From: Microvelia longipes
Lineage: Eukaryota > Arthropoda > Insecta > Hemiptera > Veliidae
Assembly (NCBI GenBank): GCA_018340805.1
Contig: JACMZG010001913.1
Coordinates: 4,597,953-4,661,952, forward strand
DNA: 64,000 nt
Direction of reading: 5' to 3'
Below, in pieces: positions 10,848-22,080 of this stretch (position 1 is the stretch's first letter; every line of letters begins with the position of its first letter). The notes beneath the pieces are model-generated. The model did no database searches and was not told the origin of the DNA. It worked only from the letters and a program-made list of their open reading frames with translations. The position numbers and the translations under genes were made by a program.

Positions 10848-11191
10848 ATTTACGAAACAATTGTTTTTAATTTTCCTCATTTATACCGTAGGTATATAGG
10901 AAAAGTATTGTGTTTGCAAAAAAATCCGAAACCGGGATAAAAACGAAACGCTGAAACGCATTTAGCCATGTATAAGATAATCATGTGTGCTAAGTTTCAT
11001 CTCATTATCAGCATTAGTTCAATTTTTATCGAATGATTTGTAGACGTTATTTAAAAAAAAATTAAAAAATCAGGAAATATTCCCATTGAATTGAAATTTA
11101 GTACAAGTGTATTCCTTGACGTAATCAATAAGTTTATTAAGTTTCGTTGTAGTACAACAAATCTATTTATGATTTTTGTTGGATCATAAAA
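10848..11191 (+). repeat. Dispersed repeat leading into 5S-like fragment
   Basis: TTTTCCTCATTTATACCGTA, then AAAAAAATCCGAAACCG and ACTAAGTTTC-type blocks match, in reverse orientation, the segment 42420-43080. The shared order shows one long dispersed element whose end carries the 5S-like fragment and the GCGAAGCGAGTCCGAAG repeat. No coding sequence is visible. Confidence 0.65.
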
Positions 11192-11244
11192 GTTAAGCAG
11201 CATCGAGCGTGTTCAGTCCCTGGATAAATTACCACTGGGAATAA
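11192..11244 (+). repeat. 5S rRNA-derived fragment, copy 2
   Basis: GTTAAGCAGCATCGAGCGTG, then CAGTCCCTGGATAAATTACC and ACTGGGAATA follow the 5S rRNA order box A to box C. The GGATGGGTGACC block is altered to GGATAAATTACC. It directly precedes the 61-bp array. Confidence 0.75.
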
Positions 11245-11267
11245 AACGGAATAATTTACTATCTGAG

Positions 11268-11650
11268 GATGAGTGAAGCGAGTTCGAAGACGTGTTGCAG
11301 TATAAATTTAATGACTTGCATTTTTAAGGCCGAGCAAAGCGAGTCCGAAGACGTGTTGCAGTATAAATTTAATGACTTGCATTTTTAAGGCCGAGCAAAG
11401 CGAGTCCGAAGACGTGTTGCAGTACAAATTTAATGACTTGCATTTTTAAGGCCGAGCAAAGCGAGTCCGAAGACGTGTTGCAGTACAAATTTAATGACTT
11501 GCATTTTTAAGGCCGAGCAAAGCGAGTCCGAAGACGTGTTCAAGTATAAATTTAATGACTTGTAATTCTGAGGACGAGCGAAGCGAGTCCGAAGCTGGGA
11601 GGATGAGCGTAGCGAATCCGATGTAATTAGGAAAAGTTTCGAGGTACCCC
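11268..11650 (+). repeat. 61-bp minisatellite with GCGAGTCCGAAG core
   Basis: Five to six units of 61 bp each contain GGCCGAGCAAAGCGAGTCCG then AAGACGTGTTGCAGTATAAA. The last unit changes to GACGAGCGAAGCGAGTCCGA and runs into a block (11590-11660) that is found reversed at 55043-55140. The unit looks amplified from the sequence normally found downstream of the 5S-like fragment. Confidence 0.9.
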
Positions 11651-11777
11651 GTACCCGATTTTTAGAAATATATTTGAAAAACATAATACCTACAATTTAG
11701 CATAAAATGTGTTGATGAAACATAATTCCAACTTTTCAAATACAGATAGAAAATATAAATGGCATACATTATAGATT

Positions 11778-12708
11778 CAGCGTTTCCCAACCTTTTCAGT
11801 AACGCGACCCTATAATTTGTTCTTCTAGAGTTTGGCGACCCAAATGCATTTATTTTGCATAACCTGAAAATTGCAGGCGTTTTTATTTATTGCCGAACTA
11901 GTTATGACCCTACAGACATTGTCAAATTATAATTTTCATGAGGTTTTTATACTTAAATAGAAAACTGCACACTAATTGGAGTTCAAAAGAAGTATATTAT
12001 ATAATTATATAATAGCAATAAAATAAAAAAAATTAAATTAAATATAAAAATAAAAATTAGCATTGTTAAATATAAAAATGAGCATTTATTATTTAAAGGA
12101 AAAAATCAAATAATGATTATAGTAAACAAATAAAAGAATAAAAAAATAAAATATGTATCATATCAATGACTAATTTGTTGCTGTTGATTTTCCACTAATA
12201 AGTCAAGTCGTGTTTTGTTTATTAATTTCACAACTTTAATTAAAACGGAAAACTATAAAATAAATAAACTGATGAAACAATTATAATTAAAAATCTTGTA
12301 CGCGATATTAAACTACGTTGATGTTTGTTCGAACCAAATACCAATATAATTGAAAATTATAATTTAATAACTCGAACCTTTAAAAGAAGTAATAAGAAAG
12401 TGTTAAAAACAGTATTATAGGTATAACAATTCATCAAAGATAGCAAGAATTAGATAAAGGCGGGTGCCTCTGTCGGTAAAGGACTTCTAAGAAATGTTTT
12501 GGCCGCGGCTTCTTTTGTTGTCACCTTTTTAAAGTATTATCAATTTCTCAAAATAATATCTGTTCAAGCAAATCTGTTATTTGCTTATAATAATCTTTTC
12601 ACATAAATCTTTGTCATTTTTTGGTTGTTAATAATAAAAAATTAGGCGACCAAAAAAATTTCGTACGCGACCCAATCAGGGTCCCCACCCAAGGGTTGGA
12701 AAGGGATG
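11778..12708. mobile_element. Non-autonomous hAT-like element (931 bp)
   Basis: The left end reads CAGCGTTTCCCAACCTTTT and the right end, reversed, CATCCCTTTCCAACCCTTGG. These resemble the common hAT terminus CAGNGNTTCCCAACC. GCGACCC motifs repeat just inside both ends, as in hAT subterminal regions. The interior is A+T-rich with no transposase frame. An 8-bp target duplication is not evident, which lowers certainty of the exact ends. Confidence 0.7.
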
Positions 12709-13398
12709 TAGCTCATTAGTAACATATGAGTTAATAAAAGATTTAAAATTTTCTTAAATTATATTGTAACATAACATAGATCTCATCATTTTTTATTTTG
12801 ACAAAAATGAATTATCTTTTGACATAAACAACTTCGTACTATGTATATATTTACTAGCACCTTCTAAGATAAAACGGTTGAAATGTGAACTACACAAATT
12901 GGTTTTTGTTCTCACCCTGTAGTTACACATCTTATAGCCTGTATAGTTAACTTAATTGTCTATTCTGAGATTTTACACTTAACGAATTTATAAGCAAATG
13001 GAGGTAAAATAGAGCTTTTAAAACTTGTAAAATGTAAAAGATTCAATTTTATTTTCTGTTAAAGTTTTACATTGGTTTTCCCCTTTTTTCTTAGGAAAGA
13101 GGAATAATATAATAATTGAAGTAAAAAGTAATTCAAATGTAATTTAATAAATGTGTAAGTATAAATAAATGTAAGGCGAAACACATTTATTGTTCCCTCT
13201 CTCTAATGGGGGTAAAAGCTCTCGGGAAAAACTTTTATGGATGATATCAAGACACTTTTAAAATTATGTAAACATTTAAAGACGTTTTATCAACAATATT
13301 TATAATATTAAAAAGTTTCTTATTTGTGGACTTATAAAACAATATATAAATAAAAACAGATTAGTTATACAAAAGTCCTTTATTTTTTAATATATAAT
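12709..13398. other. A+T-rich spacer
   Basis: No gene or clear repeat seen. Confidence 0.4.
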
Positions 13399-13441
13399 TA
13401 TAACTAAGCTTTCGACTAAAATTAGTCATCATCAGAGTTTA
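13399..13441 (-). ncRNA. Hammerhead-ribozyme-like motif 1
   Basis: On the minus strand: AACT, CTGATGA (13435-13429), a stem II hairpin GACTA-ATTT-TAGTC preceded by one extra T, then GAAA, the palindrome AGCT as a minimal stem III, T as the nucleotide before cleavage, and AGTT pairing with AACT as stem I. This matches the type I hammerhead layout with a two-base-pair stem III that would need a dimer. Such minimal hammerheads are known from Penelope-like elements. Activity is unknown. Confidence 0.55.
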
Positions 13442-13590
13442 ACAAATATAAAATATAAAATGAAAATACAATTTTACAGAACACTACAACTACAACTTTA
13501 CTTAACTTAATTTACTTAACTACAATTTTACAGAATAAATATTTATAATAATAGTAAAAGCCAATTACAGCTGTAATAATAATATATACC

Positions 13591-14012
13591 AAGTCCGGTA
13601 GCTCAGAGGAGCTAGTAAGACTAGATGAAACAAGCACACAGTGAACTAGTAGTCGGCGCTAGCCAAAGCGGTGAGTTTGGATAGAGTCTAGTTGGGTAGA
13701 TGAACTAGACACACTGTGACCTAGTAGTCTGCGCTAGCCAGAGCGGTGAGCCTAGCCAGAGTCTACCTGGTCTTGATAAACTAGACACACTGTGAACTAG
13801 TAGTCGGCGCTAGCCAGAGCGGTGAGTTTGGATAGAGTCTGGTTGGGTAGATGAACTAGACACACTGTAAACTAGTCCTATGTTTCACCATGTACGGAGG
13901 GTGTGCTTCCTAGATGATTGGATGAGTACAAACTCAGGGGTTAATTAGTTGATTTTAGGGGTTTAGTGAGATTTGAGTAAAGGGAAAACGCTAAAATAAT
14001 CCTACGGGAAAA

Positions 14013-14080
<68 letters not shown>

Positions 14081-14182
14081 TTATATTCATAGTGACTCCT
14101 CGTCTGTGGAAGAACTATATCAGTTCGAAACGTAACGTATGTATTGTAATTTTATAAGTGTCATTATTTTTATATTTTAAAG

Positions 14183-14259
<77 letters not shown>

Positions 14260-15050
14260 CCTTGCCATGTCTTGCTTTGGCTAGGTTTCATATCCAAGGC
14301 TGGCACAGGCGAGCCACCTTACCTATCTTTTGACTGGATGAACATAGAAACTTAACACTTTGCCTTGTGCAAAGATTATATTGAAACTATATTTTATTTT
14401 TGAAATTCAGCTCTTTATCGTTTCTAGTTATGGGCCTATTTATTTCTCGCACTTAAAACTCAATCAACTCATCCACCCCAGAGTTGTTACTCTCTTAATC
14501 AACAAGGAAGCACACTCTCCGTGGATGACGGTATTTATGACTAGTTTACATTGTGCCAAGTTCATCTAGCCCAACCAGACTCTATTTAAATTCACCGCTC
14601 TGGCCTGTGACTAGTTTATCTGTAACAGCTAAACTCTGGATAGGCTCACCGCTCTGGCCTGTGACTAGTTTATCTGTAACAGCTAGACTCTGGATAGGCT
14701 CACCGCTCTGACCTGTGACTAGTTTATTTGTACCTCCTAGACTCTGGATAGGCTCATCGCTCTGGCCTGTGACTAGTTTATCTGTACCTCCTAGACTCTG
14801 GATAGGCTCACCGCTCTGGCCTGTGACTAAATTATCTGTAACAGCTAGACTCTGGATAGGCTCACCGCTCTGGCCTGTGACTAGTTATCTGTACCCCTAG
14901 ACTCTGGATAGGCTCATCCCTCTGACCTGTGACTAGTTCACAATGTGACTGGTTTATCTGTACCAGCTAGACTCTGGCTAGGCTCACTGCACTGGCTAGC
15001 GCCGACTACTAGTTTATTAAGTCTTACTAGCTCCTCTGATCACATTAGTC
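13591..15050. repeat. Inverted pair of related satellite blocks
   Basis: GCTCAGAGGAGCTAGTAAGA at the left edge is mirrored at 15019-15040. A second matching pair is GGAGGGTGTGCTTCC at about 13899 with its near-complement at 14505-14522. The left block holds about 3.5 units of 76 bp (13610-13880, CTAGTAGTCGGCGCTAGCCA). The right block holds about seven units of 54 bp (14588-14950, CTCTGGCCTGTGACTAGTTT). Between them lie TA runs at 14015-14070 and 14187-14258 and hammerhead-like motif 2. Frames such as 14715-14900 come from the repeats. Confidence 0.8.
14098..14138 (+). ncRNA. Hammerhead-ribozyme-like motif 2
   Basis: The order is CGT, CTGTGGA (core, two changes from CTGATGA), one extra A, stem II GAAC-TATATCA-GTTC, GAAA, palindrome ACGT as stem III, A, and ACG that can pair with CGT as a three-base stem I. 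The layout fits a decayed hammerhead of the kind carried by Penelope-like elements. It sits between two TA arrays. Confidence 0.45.
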
Positions 15051-15972
15051 TCACTTGGCTCGCCCTTGTTTAACCAACAGCTTCTCTACCATCACCAGAC
15101 TCTAGCTAGGCTTGCCGCTCTATCTAGTCCAGTGCCATTCACTGGAGAACTCTAGTAGGCAGTGTACACAAACTCATTCTTTAGCCCTGACCTGAAAGTC
15201 AATTTTTCGCAGTGCTGCTAGGAGACGTCGGTCATCAAGACCCGAACACTTTGTTCCTTCAAGACATTGCCCATGTTTTTTTTACATAAGAAGGATCAAT
15301 ATTATTTTTTATATCCACACCTCAAATAGCCCGCAAAACCTTGACATTTTGTGAGCACGAGACAACGGAAACGTGAATCTAGACTTGTCTCAGATGAAAC
15401 AGGTAATAACCCGCATTTGCGTATTAACAGCCAAGGAAACCACGTAAAACCCTGGTTGGGTTGACTGGACTATGATTCAAGACATTCCAATTGTACGGTA
15501 TAAGGGATAACCTCATATTAAGATTTTGCCCCGGCGGATTTGAACCCTCGAACTCCAGGTTAAACGACAAGTGCTCTTATTTTTTTTTTGAAATTTATTA
15601 TAAAAACGTAAACATAGGATCACTTTTCTTTGACATTTCAAACTTTTTATTTTCTTTAAGAGCACATAATGTTGAATCCTTACCTAAACGACGTAAATCT
15701 TTTTGAATTTTTATTAAAATAATACAAAAGAGAAGTTTTTTTTCTTCAAATTTGTTTTGAATTGAAAAACTAAGGATTATAGGAAATCTCTGGGAGTATT
15801 TTGACTTTCAAATAACTCCAATAGCTTGAGAGCGAAATTTAAATTACTTTTCATTCCTTATCTCTCAATATAAAAGGAAAAGTGTTTAAAGACGAAAAGA
15901 AAACAACTTATTTTATCAAATGTTTGCGTTATAACACCTAAAGTATAGGTTTTAACCAGTGGTCCATGACTA
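15051..15972. other. Spacer with an isolated B-box-like sequence
   Basis: The only notable signal is a minus-strand GGTTCAAATCC (15546-15536), identical to the RNA polymerase III B box, within GTTCGAGGGTTCAAATCCGC. No convincing A box or tRNA fold was found, so this may be a worn tRNA-derived SINE head. Confidence 0.45.
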
Positions 15973-16701
15973 TAAAACGACACCCGGCTAAAATCAATTG
16001 ACTCCCCGCCAAAATCTCAATGCTTTCAACCCTCATTTTTAAATAAAAAAATCCCTTCTTTTAAGTAACAAAAAAATTCCCTACTCTGGCAACACTGAGT
16101 CAGGTTATGTTTTGAATTTTATTATTTGTTTTTATTTGATATCGTATTCTTTTATTTTTAAAAATTATTTATTTACTTTTTAAGTAGGAATATTGTTGTA
16201 ACTTATAAATTTACCTAAGTGTTGCATTAAATTTGTTCGGGAAGTATGAATTAAGTGAAGTTAAAGTTGTTGATTACGTAATGCAATGGATCATAATAGT
16301 TCTATGATAAAAAAATGCTGTCTTTTGGTTGACAGACCCAAGACCCTGCGCTGTACACAAATAGCAAGAAATGCTTGAAGAATACATCAATGTCCATGCG
16401 TCAAATATAGGCACTCAGATCATATTACAACTCTGCAATAATTGGATGATTTAAACAGATTGGAATGAAACGAAACGAACAGATAAATATGCACAATGAG
16501 GGAAATAAAAGCGACGCGAGGTTACAAATATTTACAACCAGTGTTGCCTTTTTATGATTTTATTTACGAAAAAGGTATTTTTTTATACCGAGGTTGGCAT
16601 AAAGTGGAGGGGAAAGATCGTGGTCGGTCTGAACCAATAGAATTCTTTCCCTCACAGATTTTTGGCGCGCTGTCAATTGATTTTAGTCGTGTGTCGTATT
16701 A
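15973..16701. mobile_element. TA-flanked TIR element (729 bp), CACACGGYTAAAATC family
   Basis: Ends are TAAAACGACACCCGGCTAAA at the left and, reversed, TAATACGACACACGACTAAA at the right, followed by AATCAATTGAC. TA flanks both ends (15971-15972, 16702-16703). It is 80% alike, by eye, to the 912-bp element at 57997-58908 over the right half. The frame at 16496-16786 (starting MREIKATRGYKYLQP) recurs at 28972 and 58642 but has no recognised domain and crosses the element's end. Confidence 0.85.
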
Positions 16702-16879
16702 TAGGTCTCATTCAGTCTTCAGGAAAATCTTTAAGTGTAAATGCCATAATACAGAAAAAATTGAATCGTCTCATAATTTAAAATAATAAACTTTCTGCTT
16801 AATTTCTAAGGACTAATAAAAGTGTTAATTGAATTCGTTTCTTTATACTTATTATTGGAGGTAGGTAGAAGTAGCAGTT

Positions 16880-17350
16880 CTTTATACTTATTTATACTTC
16901 CTATGCGTAGGTAGTAGTGATAGTAGTCACAAGAGTGGGGAGGCATCAAGCCAGGCAAATAGGCCTCATTGGGACCTTTTTGCCAACCATGTGCCTGGCC
17001 AGCCACCCTGGACTACAAAGACTCATCGGTAGGTGAATCTCCCTGATCTTTTTGCAAAGGTGAAGACATCCGCCCACCGTATCCTTAGATCTTCCTCATG
17101 GAGGGTTCCAGGTCCAAAAATTTGAAATCTTAACCATCCATATACCTCAAATTCTCCTAGAAAGTGAAAATCAGAGCCCACTTCCTCCTGACACTTAGGG
17201 CGACCTAGTTTCTGGAGGTGATTACTAAAATGGTGGTGGCCAGTTAGAATCCCAACGATTAAACTTAAGGAGTGGCGGTTAAGGCTCAGAAGCTATCTTG
17301 TCCATCTCGGGTCAGGATCTGCTATCAGCTATCATCATCTTACACTGCTG
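16880..17350 (-). pseudogene. LINE ORF2 C-terminal (post-RNase H) fragment
   Basis: Reading the minus strand from about 17350 gives LNRHSLSLIVGILTGHHHFS, then NHLQKLGRPKC, DFHFLGEF and FTFAKRSGRF. This is the LTGH....HL..(G)...C..C pattern found after the RNase H domain in I/R1/Jockey-type LINEs (normally followed by ETxxHxLxxC). The cysteine/histidine residues are largely lost. It ends near 17020, with 3' untranslated sequence to about 16880. Same segment in copy 2 at 22627-23097. Confidence 0.65.
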
Positions 17351-17779
17351 ACAGCCTGCAGTATACTGTCACAACCTAACCAACTTGGGGATTCTTTCAT
17401 AAGCTTGGCTTACACTAAGGGGCTTACATAAATTGACCTTTGTAAATGTATTTAAAATATAGACATGGAAATAACCTTCAGCTAGATCATAAAAGATTCT
17501 TGCTAAATCAATCAAAAGACCGAAATTTGATGATTTGAAATTTTTTGAAATTCAATTGAGACAATATTGTAGGCTAATGACGTTATGCACTTTTAAAAAC
17601 AAGATAGGGTTGAGGAGATATTAATAAGGTCAATTGTTGTACCGTGTCAACAAAACTATCCCCCTCTTCTCCCCTCCATGACCCCCATCCCATAATCTCA
17701 TATTTTGGAAATACGCAAAAATAACAGAAAAATGATTGTGTAACGAGTAGTTACAGTAATGCTACTGCTCAGGTTATAA
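17351..17779. other. Unique spacer within the duplicated segment
   Basis: Nothing recognised. Confidence 0.35.
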
Positions 17780-18905
17780 ACCATTAACTCAAGCAAGAAG
17801 CATTCATGATGAAGCATTAATAAAGAAGTATTGACAAAGAAGCATTCATAAAAAGTATTCAAAAAGAAGCATTCATGAAAAAGCATTAATAAAGAAGTAT
17901 TCAAGAAGATGCATTAATAAAGAAGTATTCACGTAGAAGGATCCATAAAGAAGTATTCAAGAAGAAGCATTCATAGAGAAGTATTCACGAAAAAGCATTC
18001 ATAAAGAAGTATTCATGAAGAAGAATTCATAAAGAATCATTCATGAAGGCGCATTAAATAAGATGTATTCACGAAGAAGCATTAATAAAAAAATATACAC
18101 GAAAAAGCATTCATAAAGAAGCATTCATGCAGAAGTTTCATGAAGAAGTATTCATAATAAAGCATTCATGAAGAAGCATTAAAAAAGCATTCATAATGAT
18201 GCATTCATTAAGAAGCATTCATGAAAAAGCCTGTCTGTATAAAGAAGTATCCATACAGAAGCATTTATAAAGAAGTACTCATAAAGAAACATTCATAAAT
18301 AAGCATTTACGTAGAAGCATTCATGTTGAAGTATTTATGAAGAACCATTCATACAGAAGCATTCTTTAAAAAGTATTCATATGAAATATTCATAAATAAG
18401 CATTTACGTAGAAGCATTCATGTTGAAGTATTTATGAAGAACCATTCATACAGAAGCATTCTTTAAAAAGTATTCATATGAAATATTCATAAATAAGCAT
18501 TTACGTAGAAGCATTCATGTTGAAGTATTTATGAAGAACCATTCATACAGAAGCATTCTTTAAAACTATTCATATGAAATATATCATAAATAAGCATTTA
18601 CGTAGAAGCATTCAGTTGAAGTATTTATGAAGAACCATTCATACAGAAGCATTCTTTAAAAACTATTCATATGAAATATTCATAAATAAGCATTTACGTA
18701 GAAGCATTCATGTTGAAGTATTCATGAAGAACCATTCATTCAGAAGCATTCTTTAAAAAGTACTCATAAAGAAACATTCATAAATAAGCATTTACGTAGA
18801 AGCATTCATGTTGAAGTATTTATGAAGAACCATTCATACAGAAGCATTCTTTAAAAACTATTCATATGAAATATTCATAAATAAGAATTTATGTACAAGC
18901 ATTCG
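17780..18905 (+). repeat. 15-bp minisatellite with about 95-bp higher-order unit
   Basis: The basic unit resembles AAGAAGCATTCATAA. From about 18290 a longer unit appears, containing AAATAAGCATTTACGTAGAA, GCATTCATGTTGAAGTATTT and CATACAGAAGCATTCTTTAA, repeated about six times. The homologous block in copy 2 (about 23536-24630) carries many single-base losses, especially 24110-24600, as expected for poorly polished contig-end sequence. Confidence 0.9.
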
Positions 18906-18917
18906 TGTTTTGGGAAC

Positions 18918-18947
18918 CTCTGACCTTAAGAATGTTTAAGGTCAGAG
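18918..18947. repeat. 12-bp perfect hairpin at array end
   Basis: CTCTGACCTTAA (18918-18929) pairs with its complement at 18936-18947 over a 6-base loop. It lies 12 bp after the 15-bp array and is repeated in copy 2. Confidence 0.8.
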
Positions 18948-20209
18948 TTTGAACTCCTAATAAATATTCAACAAATTGAAAAACTATAATGGATACAATA
19001 AAATCAAAAAGCCTGAGATATTAATCTCAATTAAATGGAAAATTATAAATTACTGCATGTGTTAAAAAAGATGTACATTAAACATAATCAAAGACATCAA
19101 ACTACAAATTCCGTCTTTTCCACAAGAATATCTATATTTAATATATAGATATTTAAATAGCAGAGCCGGCTTTCGGCTTTCGCCATCAACTGTGCCTAAC
19201 ATAGCAAAATAAAAACAAAGTTAAAATCATAATAAAAAAAGTTAAGAGATTAAAAAATAAAGGTACAAGAAATGTTAAAATTTAAATACAAAAAGATAGA
19301 CAAAACAATTAAAAAATTTTCCTAAAAACAAAGGATTTTATTTATGACACAATATTTTTTTATTCTTTTTTTTTTATTTTTATGACATGTAATAAAAGAA
19401 TGCTTGCTAGGTACGTTGTACTGATACGGCCATTATTCTAACTTACCTATAAACAGTGTTACAAGGATTAGGCATTATTTAATACTCGTACAAGTTAAAC
19501 ATTTTAAGATAGTATCAAGTTAGAGTTCGTAATATAAAAATTTATTGATCATTTATTGAGAAAATCTATGGTATTACTTAAAATAATGTACTTTTTTCTT
19601 AGATATTTATAGTTTGTTGTATTCATTATGTTTTAAATTATTTAACATTATTAATTTTTCTTTTATATCGATCTTTAAAATTTTTATTGGTTTGTATTAT
19701 TTTATTTTTTGAGGCACTAATGATGGTCTGTTGTTTATTTAAAAGCTTGAATTTTATTAAGAAAAAAAGTTAATCCTGAAAATACTTGTTATTTATACGT
19801 TTCTTTAAAATTATCTAAAGCCATATATACATTATTGAATATAAAGCTAAACTTTTTAAGTACAATAGTCGAGAATTAATTAAAGGAAATAAAGGAGTAT
19901 TAAGGTGCTAATTAGAGACAACTCTATGTCAACAATACCTAATTCCAATACTGTGACAAAGCCAAACAATCTAATAGCGACACGTCGTAAAGACAAAGCG
20001 ATTTAATGTCATCACATGAAGGATTAGATTGCTAAAGGAAGTGTTTAAATACATCATTAAATAGTTCATTTCTATTCAATATTTGTGTTGTTCGTTAGTT
20101 AGACGTTTTACTAATTCTACGAATTTCTTTCATTGAAATTTGTTAATAAGGCGTAAACTCAGTGAGAATTTAATTCAGTATCCAACATTTAAAAACTCAA
20201 ACCTATATA
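18948..20209. other. A+T-rich spacer
   Basis: Apart from hammerhead-like motif 3 no gene or repeat family was recognised. Confidence 0.35.
19158..19205 (-). ncRNA. Hammerhead-ribozyme-like motif 3 (decayed)
   Basis: The minus strand reads GGCA, CAGTTGA (two changes from CTGATGA), TGGC-GAAA-GCC as stem II, GAAA, AGCCGGCT as palindromic stem III, C, and TGCT that can pair with GGCA. The stem III palindrome AGCCGGCT also occurs in motif 5 (37133-37170). The copy-2 counterpart is at about 24886-24933. The core substitutions would abolish cleavage. Confidence 0.4.
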
Positions 20210-20720
20210 TAAAATAATTCTGGAGCGGTTGTCCGCATGTCTGGCGAATTTCCTTTTGGATGCGTATTTTCGTGCTTAACCACAATCCTAGTACGGACGA
20301 TAATTTTTTATCGTTTTTATTTACATAATATAAGTTTACCACTAAAAAATAATTCTAGCGCGGTGGTCCGCATGTCAGGTGAATTTCATTTGGAAAGCGT
20401 GTTTCCGTGCTAAACAACCCATTTCTAGCTGAATTCCAGTTCATGCTTTAGAGCCTAAGCAGTTACTCAATTGTCAAGCACTGCTCGTAACTCATTTTGT
20501 CTGTATTTTTCAAAGTAAATGCGCATAATTAATTATCCAGTTGGTTTTACAAAACTATGCCTCTCAAATTAGCAGTACGAACTATTATTTGCAATAGTTT
20601 AAAGCTTAGTTACTAATCTTTAAGCTGAGTCAGTTATCTTCAAAGGTTTGAGCGCATTTCCTTTGAAAGATTCAGACAAAATGAGGTATGAGCAGTGCTT
20701 GACAATTAAGTAACTTCTTA
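20210..20720. mobile_element. Foldback built on a tRNA-type SINE, copy A
   Basis: Two direct units start AATTCTGGAGCGGTTGTCCG (20217) and AATTCTAGCGCGGTGGTCCG (20351), the A-box side of the SINE at 32341. They are followed by a weakly inverted pair: CTAAGCAGTTACTCAATTGT...CAAAGTAAATGCGC (about 20454-20526) and its mirror CGCATTTCCTTTGAAAG...GACAATTAAGTAACTTCTTA (20653-20720). The same design is cleaner at 32479-33185. The copy-2 counterpart is 25949-26457. Confidence 0.7.
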
Positions 20721-22080
20721 ATTTATTTAATATCGACCGTCATTTTGGTTTCCGGTAATTTACAATTAATGGTTTTTTCGAGTTTTGGGTCACGTAGACT
20801 GGTCGTATCGACATTGGACCTCGGACTTCTGTCGTGGTCCGAGGTTCGACTTCCGCCATGACGCCTATATCCAATCAGCGAATTTATTCGCTGCGAATTT
20901 GCCTAAAGGAAATTCACTAAAAGAGAGGCTATTTTTACTATTCCTTATTTGTTCCGTGGGTATAATGGGGAAAGTACTGTTTGCAACAAAATCCGAACAT
21001 AATGTAAACAAATTCAATTAGTCAAATTTTTGACTAATTCAAATGAAAATTCACTTATATCGTGCTACTTATATAAACAATTAATATAGCACAACTAACA
21101 ACTGATATAGCACAACAAACAAATGGACGCAAAACCCCAGCGCTTAAGCCACGTTGCGGCCAAGAGACTAAAGGCGTCTTGTTTACAAACATAAGGTATA
21201 ATTTTGAAAAAGCGATTATAAAACCAAACTCCAATCTAAAGTAATATATAAATCAAGTAAGGAAACAAACACGATTTCTGTCAGACCTGGTATGTAGTTC
21301 ACATTTTGTCCACCAGGGAGTTGCCTAAAATGTGCAATTTGTTGTAAATGCAAACAAACTATTTACGGCAGCGACGGATGGGAAGGTTCAAAACGGCGCG
21401 GGAAATGTTTACCACCGGCGCCACCCCCCCCCCCCCATTTCCTCCTATTCTTGGTGAGGAGCGAGGCGTATAAACACTATTTTGTCTTGAAAGCAAAAAA
21501 AATATTCCTTAAACATTATGTAGCAGCAATTTGCTGCATAATATAATGATATGATTAGGTAGTGACTTTTGAATTCAATTGTTTGTTAGGAAGCCGCAGC
21601 GCAGCGGTACCGGATTGAGATAAAAAATAAAAAATATCTTCCACTTACTACTAAGAACTGAATCAATTTACCGAAATAAAATAACATAGCAGATAACAAG
21701 TCTTTTTGTCTTGCTATCTAAAAAAAATATGTTCGTGTTTTTATGTGTTATTATGTGCAATAATAAAAATTAATTATACTTTATTAAAATTAATTAAACT
21801 TAATTTTACATTTTTACTTTTCCTCGCCATCTACGAAGGTATATAGAAAAAAGTATTGATTTCGTTTTATCTATTAGACAGTATTAAAGAGGTGAAAAAG
21901 GCATAATTTATACGAAATTTTACGATACTTTCTTTAATTGACTTTTTACAATCGATTACTTTTAGCGAATTTAGCGACTAATAACATTGACTACTTAAAA
22001 ACTAAGAAAATCTATTTTTAAAAAGTAGTTGATTTTTCCTGTCGCTGATTTATTTCTGTAATTTTTGTATTTTTTTGCAA
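20721..22080. other. Mixed dispersed repeat fragments, no gene
   Basis: Fragments such as ATGACGCCTATATCCAATCA (20858) and TATAATGGGGAAAGTACTGT (20960) are related to pieces at 31460-31500 (reversed) and 10890-10920. A C-rich run at 21421-21436 differs in length between the two copies. Frames here (20785-21021) show no domain. Confidence 0.5.

Noticed and set aside
16496..16786. Conserved small protein MREIKATRGYKYLQP shared by three loci
   Set aside because: The frame lies within copies of the same TIR element and differs in length and C-terminus at each copy; identity is explained by transposition.
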